Assembly: GCF_013426205.1 (NCBI RefSeq)
Contig: NC_089426.1
Coordinates: forward strand, 3,534,001 to 3,598,000
Direction of reading: 5' to 3'
Origin: Metarhizium brunneum
Taxonomy: Eukaryota > Ascomycota > Sordariomycetes > Hypocreales > Clavicipitaceae
Length of the DNA stretch: 64,000 bases
Shown here: positions 1 to 10,348 of the stretch, piece after piece
Layout: each line of letters opens with the position of its first letter
Numbering within the stretch: position 1 is the stretch's first letter
Made by a program: the position numbers and the translations under genes
Notes under the pieces: generated by a model
What the model was told of the DNA's origin: nothing
Seen by the model: only the letters and a program-made list of their open reading frames with translations
Database searches by the model: none

Positions 1-441
1 GACATTGACACGATCCTCATTCGCTCCGACAACGAGTCCAACTCGGGCAAGCGCAACTACAACTACCGCCTCTGCATGGTCAAGCAAGACACGGAAATGG
101 ACATGCGCGGCCGCTGCTCGGCCGGCCAAAAGGTCCTCGCGAGCATCATCATCCGCCTCGCCCTTGCAGAGTCCTTTGGCGTAAACTGCGGGCTGATTGC
201 CCTTGATGAGCCGACGACAAATTTGGACCGCGACAACATCAAGAGCTTGGCGGAGTCTCTTCACATGATTATCAAGACGAGGCAGGCGCAGAGTAACTTC
301 CAACTCATTGTGATTACGCACGACGAGGACTTTTTGAGACATATGCGATGTAGTGATTTCTGCGACAGCTTTTTCCGTGTAAAGAGGGACGCGACTCAGA
401 ATAGCGTGATTGTCAGGGAGAGCATTACCAAGATCTTTTAA
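1..441 (+). CDS. rad50: Rad50 DNA repair ATPase, C-terminal end (partial)
   Basis: The frame is open from base 1 and gives the last 146 residues of Rad50, the SMC-like ATPase of the Mre11-Rad50-Nbs1/Xrs2 complex that tethers and processes DNA double-strand breaks in the nucleus. Visible in order are the ABC signature region ([14 protein letters not shown], fragment residues about 36-49), the Walker B strand with D-loop ([12 protein letters not shown], about 61-72) and the His switch (VITHDEDFL, about 100-108). Together these form the C-terminal half of the ATPase head. The Walker A motif and the coiled coils with the zinc hook lie upstream, outside the window. The stop is TAA at 439-441. No intron is seen in this part. 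The gene is convergent with the SPRY gene downstream. Identity is close to certain; only the extent of the missing part is unknown. Confidence 0.97.
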   Translation, partial: DIDTILIRSDNESNSGKRNYNYRLCMVKQDTEMDMRGRCSAGQKVLASIIIRLALAESFGVNCGLIALDEPTTNLDRDNIKSLAESLHMIIKTRQAQSNFQLIVITHDEDFLRHMRCSDFCDSFFRVKRDATQNSVIVRESITKIF

Positions 442-1043
442 ATGACTGGTTCTACATTTCAAAGGGGGGGGGGGGCCTATGTAACATGTACATTTCATGA
501 GCAAAGCTGGGCGTACTAGGCGTTTTGATGGACTGGTTAGGACGAGGACGTGGTACGAGATTGCTGTAGGTCGGGAGATGATTCACGAAGTCGTAAATAT
601 ACGGCATATGGTGGCACATGCACAGGGCACAAGCAGTGTAAGTGTAAACAAAAAAGGCTAATTAAAAGCGAGTCTTGTCTGCGAGACTTGAGACCTAGAA
701 TATCTAACTAAAGGCATAGTGATGGTGGTCCCAATTCTGTTCTGCATTTGCGGCAGCACTTGTATCGCATACCAGGCGTAGCGCAATTCAATTTGGGACG
801 AGGGTTTCAAAATCATGCATTGGCATTATTTGGCCAGCGCTGTAAGGGCCAACGAGTCGCTCTTTCCATAGAAATGACGGCGTATCCTGATCAAGCAGGA
901 TAATACAAAGCACCAGCAAGGATGTAAAAAAAACAATGCTTTGAACATTCCAAGTGCCTGGTTCAACAAGACTTGACACAACATGTCTCTCTGGGTGAAA
1001 AAAAGAGAGAGAATAAACAAGTAAAGCCGCCGTGCGCCAGTGC
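442..1043. other. Intergenic, convergent 3' ends (rad50 / SPRY gene)
   Basis: Two genes end towards each other here, so this stretch should hold two 3' UTRs and their poly(A) sites. A G homopolymer of about 11 bases lies near 466-477. The short open frames present have no recognisable protein features. Confidence 0.6.
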
Positions 1044-2195
1044 CTACGTAGGCTTATACTTCCACTTGGCAGGATCAAAGACGACCTCGATTTCGGCGCT
1101 GTCAAAGACGCCAATGGCGCAGGTCAAGTCGTGGAAGCCTTCCAGCCCCGTCACCGGCAAGTCCTGCTTGGCGTCCGTCTCCTCGTGCAGGTCCCAGCCG
1201 CCGGCGCGGACGCCGTCCCTGGTGAAGAAGACGGACACGTCGGGGCGCGGCGTGCCGGTCGGCGCAAAGGTCATTCCGATCCCCAGCGTCTCGCCCTTGC
1301 GGAACGCGTGCGTGAAGTCCTTGCCGCCCCATCGGTCGTTGATGTACTTGCGGCCGTCGTCTGAGTGGACGGCCAGGCTGCCGCGGTGCCAGCCCGGGAG
1401 GCGGAAGGACGGGTAGGGGAGGGCGGTGAAACCCACGGCTATGGTGTTGTTCTTGTTGCCGCGGCGGACCTTGACCTCGTAGTAAATGGTTTTGGGCTGG
1501 CCGTGGCGCGTGGGGTCGTGCTCGTGGACGAGGTACAGCGGCGGGTAGCCGATGATGCATTTGTCCGGGGCGTTGTTTGATGTCGAGGCCTCCCAGTGGC
1601 CGGGTGCCAGCCAGTTTAGCTTGCCGTTGAAGCCGGCGGGCTCCATGAGGCGGAAGTTGTTTGCGTGGAGGGCCGTCTTGGCCGCGGCGTCGAGATGCAG
1701 GGGCTGGGTGAGAGGATGCTGCGCACACCAGGCCTCGCCGGCTTCTGCTTCTTCCTCCGTAGCATTATTTGTGGGCGAGTAGTCGTGTCCGCTGAAGATG
1801 GCCGGCGGAGGAGGGAAGAGAGACGTGTCGGGCACCACGGCTTGCCAGTCGTGCTCGGCTGTCTTCTGGGACGGAGGGGCCTCGGGAGGAGGGACTGCCC
1901 AGTCCTGGTTAGAAGGAGGCGGTGCGTATCCGGGCTTGTGGTCTGGAGGAGGTCCTGCTGGAGGCGCGAATTCATTCTGGTGATGGGATGGTGGCGGACC
2001 CGGTGGTGCGGCGTATTGTTGCTGGCTGGGCGGTGGTCCGGATGGTGGTGCGTAGGTGTGCTGTTTTGATGATGATGCAGCGGATGACGGGTAGGCATTC
2101 CACGAGGGATTCTTTGCACGCTCTGGACGCTGCGGCTTCTGAGCGGGCCTCGGGGCCGGGTCATTGTTCATTTCATTTTTCCCTCCGGAGCACAT
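1044..2195 (-). CDS. SPRY-domain protein with proline-rich N-terminus
   Basis: An intronless frame of 383 residues. Residues about 40-115 are low-complexity and proline-rich, with four loose repeats of the type (Y/F)APPxGPPP; they are probably disordered and could bind SH3 or WW partners. Residues about 236-375 form a SPRY domain, with core strands YYEVKV, IAVGF and GWHRGSLAVHSDDG, then INDRWGG, GETLGIGM, VFFTRDG and DLTCAIGVFDSAEIEVVF; the protein ends in KWKYKP. In fungi this architecture recalls the SPRY part of Ssh4/Ear1-type ubiquitin-ligase adaptors, but there is no transmembrane segment, so I would not transfer that function. A second ATG at 2171 (residue 9) is an equally plausible start. 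About 0.9 kb separates it from the next gene on the other strand, so the two may share a divergent promoter region. Confidence 0.85.
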   Translation of the reverse strand: MCSGGKNEMNNDPAPRPAQKPQRPERAKNPSWNAYPSSAASSSKQHTYAPPSGPPPSQQQYAAPPGPPPSHHQNEFAPPAGPPPDHKPGYAPPPSNQDWAVPPPEAPPSQKTAEHDWQAVVPDTSLFPPPPAIFSGHDYSPTNNATEEEAEAGEAWCAQHPLTQPLHLDAAAKTALHANNFRLMEPAGFNGKLNWLAPGHWEASTSNNAPDKCIIGYPPLYLVHEHDPTRHGQPKTIYYEVKVRRGNKNNTIAVGFTALPYPSFRLPGWHRGSLAVHSDDGRKYINDRWGGKDFTHAFRKGETLGIGMTFAPTGTPRPDVSVFFTRDGVRAGGWDLHEETDAKQDLPVTGLEGFHDLTCAIGVFDSAEIEVVFDPAKWKYKPT

Positions 2196-3122
2196 GGTGC
2201 CGTGTTACCAAAATTGAAATGTGCCTGATGATGGTGGTTCTGTCAGCGCGATGCTCAGACATCATGACTCATGACGTGTGGTTGTGTTGCTTGCGTGCAA
2301 CGAATGGGTTCTCGTTGATTGAAGGTTAGCTACCTACCGCTGATTATTTTGTTCAAATTGTATCTTGGCAGCAGTAATTGTCTCGCGGACGATGCTAGTA
2401 GCGACGATGGAGGCTGCAACTTGGTTTGGAAGGGGAATAAGAACGGTTGACAGAATGATGATGTGAAGAATGGCATGGCGCGAACAAAGCCATTCATCTC
2501 ACACGCACGAGTTCACAACCCTGCCCGCTACCCACCTCCGGATACTAGTCCGTACCCGGCTAGTAGATGCATGCCCCACCACACTTTATTTTTGCAGCCA
2601 GAATGGCACGCCAATCACACGATAACATTGGTGGCAGGACTGCAAGTTGCTTTTTTATATTCACTACCAACTCCGTGCCTTACTGCAGCAGCAGATGGCC
2701 TATGGAAGACTACGCCCACATCAGTCAGAATCCATGGCATAATCAATGTGCAGCTATGAATCGTTGCCCTGTGGCCCCGTGCAAATCGCACCTTGAAGAA
2801 CGCATCTCTGGCCCCCTTTAGTCTGATAACATACGTATCTCTCAAAACAAGCATGGGTATATTTGTCTTAGGTGTTGCTGCGAAATGAGTCCCTGCTCCG
2901 AGTATGTACGAACAAGGGTCAAGACCAACAAATGACCACGAAATGCTGGTCCCAGGTTGCTTATGTCACCAAGTGACGGTGTGTCCCTGTTGCCTGCCCC
3001 CTTTGTGTTTGAAACGTCAACATTGAACAAACGCCCGCAAGCCTCGCCATTTCTAGTACGCAAGTTTGTAATTCTTTTTTGGCCTCTTTGTCTACCCGTT
3101 GCCGCATGAGGGCGACACGACC
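2196..3122. other. Intergenic, divergent promoter region
   Basis: This stretch lies between the 5' ends of the minus-strand SPRY gene and the plus-strand hypothetical gene, and presumably holds both promoters. I see no RNA gene, repeat or recognisable regulatory site. Confidence 0.5.
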
Positions 3123-4303
3123 ATGTTTGCGACGATGCCGCAACCAGATTCCACGCAGCATGGCAATTTCGGTGACTGCATCGCGAGAAACCCGTGCGGC
3201 ACGAGGGTACAGCGAAAGGGGCCTGTCGTCGTCGCAGATGGCGAAACGACGCGCCTGGAGGCAAGCCCTCGGCCAATTCACAGCTCTGGCAAGCAGCCCG
3301 AAGCAGGATCGCTGAATGCAATTCTTCGGGAACACAGAGTGAAGCGACTGTACGTGCCCACCATCGCGTGGACTGGGGACCAAGTTCGGCTGCTTAACAT
3401 GGCATTCGAGAAGGTAGACGTGCGAATATCAAAGCCACAGCAAGGCCCACAGCAACAAGGCCTTGGTAACAAGCTCGACGAGAGCCTTGACGCAGAGCAA
3501 CTGAGAGAAGACGAGCGCCATTGGCCGAGCTCGGATGCAATAGTCGCCACAAGAGGGCTGCTGTTAGAGGGTGCGGACAGGCAGAAATTGGCCATGAGGG
3601 CTCTTCTTGCCGAGTTTGGCTTTGTACCGTCTCGGTAAGTTCGCACAAGGTCGAGATATAGGTGGTTGCAAAACGGTGCAAGTTGCAGGGCTATTCGGCA
3701 GGCGCTGATGAGAAGGCGCACAGTGGTACCAGCGCAAATGGATTTCGATCTCGAAACGTCAGTATTCTTAAAGCCGCCAAAGTCGAGTTCCAGTTTGGCG
3801 ACAAGACTGTGAACCATTTGCGGCCGGATGACATCTTCGAGATGAACTCCGGGGGGGCACAGCTCGTTGCGTACGCCAATTTCGAAACAATATCGATCTT
3901 TCGGAAGAGGCACAGCCGGGGCAGAGCCAGGAAGCTGCAACTGATTCAGCCAGCGGAGGCGTGCGAAGACCCGTACATCATGGGCATACTGATTGGGCTA
4001 GCACAGCATCAGCAGCGACGAGACGGTAGCCAGAGGGAGTGTGAAGGTGAAGGCGGACAGAGGGTAACGCTGATGGGGATTCCTACGAGAGAGGAAAAGA
4101 GGCTTTACGTCTACACGACGAGGATACCAGACAAGTTCCTTGCCAAGCTGGAGAGGCCGTCGCAGCGGAGCGACTGCGATAGGGTAGTCGTCAAATATGA
4201 GTCGATTAGTTTAATAGAGCCGCAAAGGGCGGTGCGCCGGATGTGGCTGGCGCTGCGCAGAAACTTGCCAATGCTGAAACAACCCCAAGGTTGGATCGAA
4301 TGA
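3123..4303 (+). CDS. Fungal-specific hypothetical protein, exon structure unresolved
   Basis: Two open blocks on the same strand look like one gene. Block 1 runs from the first in-frame ATG at 3123 to about 3634. Block 2 is open from 3662 to the TGA at 4303. Block 2 contains EDPYIMGILIGLAQHQQ and, later, RLYVYTTRIPDKFLAKLE, an arrangement I recall from uncharacterised ascomycete proteins; no catalytic motif is visible. A canonical intron 3635-3688 (GTAAGT...GCAG, 54 bp) joins the blocks but leaves block 2 one frame off. The joined frame then reads plausibly for about 40 residues and stops near 3832. A weaker donor, GTACCG at 3624, would keep block 2 in frame with the same acceptor. So either an unusual donor is used, or the gene carries a frameshift (real or a sequencing error). 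Function unknown. Confidence 0.5.
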
Positions 4304-4495
4304 TATATGAGGGATGGATGGATAAATGGATTAGATATTTGGGCGGCCGCCAGATTGCCAATCTAGGATCAACCGAACAACCTCCCTCAGGTCTTGAAGT
4401 GCAGGCAAGAGAGGATTGTCCCGGCGTGCTTGTCTTGCCGCGGCCGCATACGCAGTATCATGGACGGATTTTGTATAATTCATCATTCTCCATTA

Positions 4496-5119
4496 TCAGA
4501 CACTCCGACTCCCGTCAGGATGCATGAACTCAACCCACTTATCAAACTCCTGCCACACCCAGGTCTGGAACTGCCTGTCCTTTTCCTCATTCTCATGCTC
4601 GTCCCCGTTTGCCGCATCCAGCTTCCCGTGATGTCGCAGTTCGCTCAATTGACTCTGTCTGCTCGCCCCGTGCTGCCCCTTGAGACCCTCGCACAATCTC
4701 CGGTACAGATAGTCGCGCTCGCTGTCCGTCACGCTGACACAGTCAAACGCCTGTGAAAGCGGGCAAACTATGCCCAGCTCAGAGTGCAGCAACATGTCGT
4801 CCCGGGAAGCCGTTGCCGCGGTCACCTCGACCCTGGGCACCTCGCGGGCACCATGGCTGGCCGGTGACTCCGACGACGTTGACTCCGACGACGTTGACTC
4901 CGACGACGTTGACTCCGGCGCCGACTCCTCGCTGTGGACTTGCTCGCTGTGCAGCACACACCAGGCCGCCAGGCCCGCGTTGTTGGTGCGGCACCCGCAT
5001 GAGAGTCGTGTGGACGTGGCTTCGGCTGCGGCGGACGGTCGGGCGGGCGTATATTTCTCGTCGACGTGTCTATCCTTCCATAGCTGCGTGTGGACAATGG
5101 GCACGGTTTTCCGAGACAT
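4496..5119 (-). CDS. Hypothetical protein with ESTSS repeats
   Basis: The first in-frame ATG is at 5119 and gives 207 residues. The frame stays open upstream to about 5269 but without an ATG, so an upstream exon is possible. Residues about 41-57 hold a small Cys/His group (C-x-C ... C-x2-H), which could bind metal; this is inference only. Residues about 69-85 are three copies of the pentapeptide ESTSS, encoded by a perfect 15-bp tandem repeat (4866-4910). The C-terminal third is charged and probably helical (SERDYLYRRLCEGLKG; QTWVWQEFDKWVEFMHP). No signal peptide or membrane segment is seen. I do not recognise the family. The gene is divergent from the dehydrogenase gene, about 1 kb away. Confidence 0.55.
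   Translation of the reverse strand: MSRKTVPIVHTQLWKDRHVDEKYTPARPSAAAEATSTRLSCGCRTNNAGLAAWCVLHSEQVHSEESAPESTSSESTSSESTSSESPASHGAREVPRVEVTAATASRDDMLLHSELGIVCPLSQAFDCVSVTDSERDYLYRRLCEGLKGQHGASRQSQLSELRHHGKLDAANGDEHENEEKDRQFQTWVWQEFDKWVEFMHPDGSRSV
4866..4917. repeat. 15-bp coding minisatellite
   Basis: Three perfect head-to-tail copies of GACTCCGACGACGTT plus a 7-base partial copy. The unit length is a multiple of three, so copy-number changes would not shift the frame of the Ser/Glu-rich protein encoded on the minus strand. Confidence 0.9.
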
Positions 5120-5269
5120 GGCAAGTGACGCGATGCTTTTGTCGCAATGGTGCTTGATGCTGTGCTCCGGACGGGGAGGTGGGCCATGGCAATGATGGCA
5201 TTTTGTATCGCGGGGACCCCGGATTCCAACGACGGCAGCGGGTTTTTTTTTTGGCCACTTCAGCTCCAA

Positions 5270-6106
5270 AGCCGCGCGACCCGTAATTTCAGTCGGCTTT
5301 TTCGGCTACGGCCAAGATGCCGTTGGAGCGGTTGTCCGCAGCCCACCCCCGTCCTCCGCAGCACAGAACAGGAGATGGTTGGCGTGCCTTAATGTAGTAC
5401 ATGGCAATCTCCCTTGTTTGGTCATTTGCGGGATACACTCGTCCGATCCGATCACCGCTCCGCATCCGCATCCGCATCCACGGACCACGGACCACGGACT
5501 ACGGCACTTGTCAACCATTGTCCGAAACATTAGCTCCACTTGTCGCAACCCAGGGGGGGGAGGCGAGCGAGCATCGAAAATTGAAGGCCTAGACGTCATC
5601 GGCACGCGTCTTAATCCAGAAGGAAAAGACATGTGGCTGTGTGGGAGGCGTTGTCAAGCCCATCGCACTCGGACTCGCTCTTGCTGCGTATGTCGCAAAC
5701 AAGAGGTCCAGACATGGCACCACTCGTCGGTGATGGCGTAATCCAGTTCCCGCGGCCTCGGCAACTGGACATATGCAGGGCAAGGGTAGGTGCCGAGGAG
5801 CGCCACCGACTGCCCCAATGCCTTGCAGCCGCCTCCTGTGGCTGGTGGCTTCCCGCGCGTCATCGCACTTTCCCGACTGCTCCTGTCTCGACTGTGCATC
5901 ATTCTTCACCAACTACCGTCAGATTAAATATAGACACCCTTGACTCCCTACATGTTACACCAACCATACCAACCATACCAAATATACTCCCTACTGCATA
6001 CAATTCAACCACTTCATATTTATCCCCTCTGTGCCGGATACCCTCCCTACAGCACACAATTTCATCACCTCATATCCATTCAATCAGACGCTCCACAAAC
6101 ACAACC
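5270..6106. other. Intergenic, divergent promoter region
   Basis: This stretch lies between the hypothetical minus-strand gene and the dehydrogenase. A short GCATCC array followed by CGGACCA repeats lies near 5462-5505. The last 200 bases are C/T-rich and G-poor, typical of a fungal 5' leader just before an ATG. Confidence 0.5.
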
Positions 6107-7282
6107 ATGTTCAAGCATCTCATCGACCAACTGTCGCAACTCTACCCCCCCAAACCACTCTTTACAGAATTCGAACTCCCTGATCTCAAAGAAAAGGTAT
6201 TTCCGGAACCCTCAATCCCCCCTTCCAACAGTCTAAAAAAACAAAAACTCTTCTTCTCCTAACCTCACAAAAACACTAGGTATACATCGTCACGGGCGCC
6301 AACACAGGCGTGGGCAAAGAACTCTCCCGCATCCTCTACTCCAAAAACGCACGCATATACATGGCCGCGCGCTCCCAGGAAAAGACCCTCTCCGCCATAT
6401 CGGAAATTAAATCCTCCCTCCCCTCCTCCACCGGCGACCTCATCTTCCTGCCCCTCGACCTCGCCGACTTGACCACCATTGCCTCCTCGGCGCGCCAGTT
6501 CCTCGACCGCGAGCCCAAGCTCCACGTGCTCTTCAACAACGCCGGCGTCATGAACCCGCCCAAGGGGTCCGCCACGAAACAAGGCTACGAACTGCAGTTG
6601 GGCGTCAACAACCTCGGCACGTTCCTCTTCACCAAGCTCCTCTCGCAGCGCCTTGTCGAGACGGCCGCCGCCGAGGAGCCCGGCACCGTGCGCGTCATCT
6701 GGGTCGCTTCGTCCGCCGCCGAAGCACCCGTGGTGCCCCGCGGCGGCGTCGACATGAAGGACATTGGCCGACGCCTCGACAAGTCCGAGTTCACGAGCTA
6801 TGCGCTCAGCAAGGCCGGCAACTATCTGCACGCCGTGGAGATGGCGAAGCGGTTTCGGGACAAGGGCGTGCTGAGCATCGCCTTGAACCCGGGCAATTTG
6901 GACTCGGAGCTGTGGAGGACGCAGACGGCGTTTATGTCGAGGATGCTCAAGACGTTTGTGCTGCATCCGCCCAAGTTCGGCGCCTATACTGAGTTGTTTG
7001 CCGGGTTGTCGCCCGCAGTCACCTTGGATCGGTCCGGTCATTGGGGTAAGTTTTTTTCTTTTCTTTTCTTTTCTTTTCTTTTCTTTTCTTTTTTGCTTCG
7101 CTACTGGCTACCATTTACCATGGTCGCGACCGCATGCTAACACTGTTGAACCAGTTGGGCCCTGGGGTCGATTTCTGACTATACGGGGGGACTTGAAGAA
7201 GGCCGCCGAGGATGGCAACTCCGAGGCATTTTGGAATTGGACTGAGGAGCAAGTCCAGCAGTATGAGACACCGGCAAATTAA
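6107..7282 (+). CDS. Short-chain dehydrogenase/reductase (retinol dehydrogenase/WWOX-like)
   Basis: Three exons: 6107-6196, 6280-7045 and 7155-7282, giving 327 residues. Introns are 6197-6279 (83 bp, phase 0) and 7046-7154 (109 bp, GTAAGT...CCAG, phase 1). The Rossmann fold is clear: VYIVTGANTGVG, a TGxxxGxG nucleotide-binding loop at 35-42; a core D-L-A-D segment; NNAG at 116-119; catalytic Ser at 174 or 175 (WVASSA); and YxxxK at 204-208 (YALSK), followed by ALNPGNLDSEL. This is a classical SDR oxidoreductase using NAD(P)H. Fungal members of this subgroup act on varied carbonyl or alcohol substrates, so the substrate cannot be named. No other biosynthetic gene is adjacent, so a role in a secondary-metabolite cluster is not supported. 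The first exon, with no fold motif, is short and in frame. It converges with the antiporter gene. Confidence 0.93.
7051..7094 (+). repeat. TTTTC microsatellite in intron 2 of the SDR gene
   Basis: About eight copies of TTTTC directly follow the GTAAG donor of the second intron. Its length is likely to vary between strains, but it lies outside the coding sequence. Confidence 0.85.
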
Positions 7283-7724
7283 GGGACTGGTGCATTATTG
7301 ATACAAGGCAGTGCGAGTTTGGCTGGACATGAACGAAACGAAAAATGATTATGGTAATGATAATAAATAAAATTGATTTCCTCAGGCGTGCATCATCTCT
7401 CTCACTCCATACTGGCCACTGAGTTAACAAATCGTGACATATAATGGTCTTGAGCTAACGCAACTGCGAGCTTCCATATTTACCAGTCTAAATGATCAGA
7501 TCAACAACACTCTTCGTCGGAATAGTTTCGAAAAGGGACTATGTGTACTTCAAATGACCGTTTATGTTCAATCTATTTAACATCTATCCACTTTGTCTGA
7601 ATAGGTTTCCCGTACAGCTACCCCTCCAACATCCATGCCAGTCTTCGCCCTTCCCTCAATTGACTGGTGACACCATGAAGCTCTTTGGTCAAGAAACTAG
7701 GTGGTTCGTCTCAGTCCAAATATC
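7283..7724. other. Intergenic, convergent 3' ends
   Basis: This stretch lies between the stop codons of the SDR gene and the antiporter gene. It is A/T-richer than the neighbouring exons (for example near 7340-7375), as expected of 3' UTRs. No other feature is seen. Confidence 0.5.
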
Positions 7725-10348
7725 TTAGCTGCCCCATGAACTTGCGTCCTTTGGATCTGGATAGAAGAATGCAACCACAGCAATGATGATGTAGACAGCA
7801 CACAAAAGTGCGCCTTCCAAGTAATTGCTGCGGCCGTCCAGAACCAGAAAATTGACGATGAAGGCCGAAACAAACAGACACACAGTTTCAAACAAGGTGA
7901 AGTACAACGTCATTTCCTTGTCCATGATCCATCCCAAAATGACCACCAGGGGTGTTACAAACAGAGCAATCTGAATCGAACTGCCAACCGCAACGCCAAT
8001 GGCGAGGTCCATTTTGTTCTTCATCGCCACCGTGACAGCCGTAACGTGTTCTGCCGCGTTACCTACTATAGGGAGGATAATTAGGCCAATAAAGACTTCT
8101 CCAAGACTCGAGGTTTCGGTGACCTCCTTGATAGAGTCAACGAGAAACTCGGCACAGACCGCAACCAACCCAGTGCTGACAAGAAGAAGTATGACAGAGG
8201 CCCAGCGAGTCAAGTACTCCTCATCATCATCATCGTTGTTGAGTTTCTTGGTGGCTGCAGCGGCTGTATTTAGAGACATAAGGGGAATCTGGGCCGGCCA
8301 CATAGCACCAGGCGCGCGAATTTGCTGATGTTGGCCAAGGCGGTCAGGCAACGAGTTGGTGCGGCGAATACCGTATCGAACGCGAGGGACAGGTCCAGCT
8401 GGTGTGGGAGGGGCGGCAACCAGCGTGTTTGGGTTCTGTACAAAGACGCTTGGGGCGAGGTTCTTGACAGAGAGTGAACGGAAACCTTGAAACGGCCGCT
8501 TGGTGTTGGCGGACTCATTACCACTTTCCGCCGCCGCACCAGACGAAGCATCCAGTTGGGCGGGAATGGCAAAATCTACCCGGCGTGGTTCAGACTCACC
8601 ACCAGCTAGCACACCATTCTCAGGCTGTACACTGGAAGCTTGTTCCTTGGAATCATGATCCTGCTTCTTGCGGTCTCTCTTCTTATGCTTGCGACGTGAG
8701 TGTCGACGCATTCGGTGCTTTCGATGCCGGCCAGTCTTTTCATCATCTGTAGAATCACCGTCATCAGTCGAGAGCATTCGGGGGAAATATGGCTTGCGAG
8801 ACGACGATGCTTCAGAAATGGACTCTTCGTTGGAGCTTGGGTTTCCCGTCCCAACGGAGCCGTTTCGCATAGCTCTGGCATCAGCCGTGTCCATCGAGGC
8901 AAGCGACGACTTGCGACGTATTCCATTCCGTAAGACCTTCTTCATTTTCCGGCCAATGGTGTCCCGGGAATGTCCGGACGAATCCGAGTCCGAACTGGAG
9001 GAACTATCGTCATCTGAGCTGCTTGAGGTATCCAACCAGGCTGCAGCAGGACCAGGTGTCGACTCGGCATCCACAATATGTTGAGGAGTGGATTCATACA
9101 TGTAGGCATGAGACTTTAGCTGAAACAACAGATAGATGATATAAACAAGAAGCAAGATCTTAGTGGTGAGTTCATGTTAGCGTTCATCAAATTGGCTCTT
9201 GCTGGGAGCATAGGGCCCACGTACTACACTGGTCCCGCGACTTATTTTGAGAGATTGGGCATCTGCAAGCTTATCGTCGCTGAAAGATGCGTGAAACGCC
9301 GTCTATAGGGCCAGTAAGTAATTGTTGCGCGAGGATTGTATAGAATGTACGCAAGCAGATACTTACAGGGAGCACCAGGCTAATAACGCTGAGACTCAGT
9401 AGACAAGCGCTCATCTGTGTGACGGTGCTATTGTAGATCTATAATAGACCGGTTAGCTTATAAACCGCGCGGTGGCACGAACGGATTCGATTTAGCACAA
9501 CGAACCTGTTCCCGAAAGCGAAGGCCGCCAAGGAAGAACCCCATGCCAAGGATGAGCAGCAGATTCGCCAAGATGGAGCCAAGAAGCGATGCCTGCACAA
9601 TGCGAATCTGGTTCTTAACCAATGCAATAATGAAAATGATGAGCTCGACAGCATTGCCAAAAGTCACATTGAGCAAGGCGCCGAGGGAGTCACCCATTTT
9701 ACTGGCAACAGATTCGGTTGCATGGCTAAGCAATCCTGCGAGAGGTATGACGGCAATGCAGTTCATAGCAAAGACTATGCCGCCGTGCACGCCATGGATG
9801 TTGGCAACCACGATTCCAACGGGCACAAAGACCAACAGGACGTTGAGCCAGCTGTACGTAGCAACGAGCCAGAAGGATCTACGGAGCTCTTCGAGAAAGG
9901 TTCGTTTCTTCTTCCGTGAGGCACCATCATCTCCCGTATTATCATTGATGGCGTCTGATTTGTGTGTAGTGTCCTTGTCAATACCTCCTTCTTTGATCTC
10001 TACGATGGACCCTTGCCTATCACCTTGCGTAGATGTGGCAGGCGCAGTGTTCTCAGGGAGAGCTCCGAGGTAGTTGGCATCAGACTCAGTAGGCCGGGCC
10101 TTTTCATGGAAGACGACGGAGCCACCAAGACTGCGTGAGGAGTTGCCATTGTTCTTGTTGTGCCCGAAAGCAGCAGAAGTCGCGTCACCGACATTGGCGC
10201 TGGAGGACGACTCAGTTAGGAGGATTGAAGTGGCGTTGGTGGCCGTATGCTGTTGATTGGACAAAGCGTCAAGCCCTCCATAGGCTTTTGCTGATGCACC
10301 AGGACGTTTTCTGTCTATATCAGGAGGATCAGAAGAGGATTGTGTCAT
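7725..10348 (-). CDS. Vacuolar Ca2+/H+ exchanger (CAX/Vcx1 family) with long central loop
   Basis: Four exons read on the minus strand: 10348-9506, 9438-9367, 9302-9225 and 9158-7725, giving 808 residues. All introns are phase 0, with donors GTTCGT, GTAAGT and GTACGT. The first in-frame ATG is at 10348; the frame upstream is open but has no ATG. Residues 1 to about 150 are a disordered Ser-rich tail. Membrane segments start after a basic LEELRRSFW stretch. The first CAX repeat carries GNAVE at 231-235 and the second GNAAE at 697-701; the acidic residue of each binds and exchanges the cation. By family knowledge the protein moves cytosolic Ca2+ into the vacuole in exchange for H+. About 280 residues between the two halves form a Ser/Asp- then Arg/Lys-rich loop, far longer than in yeast Vcx1 (about 410 residues in all). 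The loop is probably a cytosolic regulatory segment. Confidence 0.93.

Noticed and set aside
5120..5269. Upstream extension of the ESTSS protein including a CxxC motif
   Set aside because: Open but lacks an ATG (starts TTG); only an unseen upstream exon could make it coding.
6107..10348. Biosynthetic gene cluster around the SDR gene
   Set aside because: Neighbours are a transporter of the calcium family and hypothetical proteins; no backbone synthase, P450 or cluster regulator is present.
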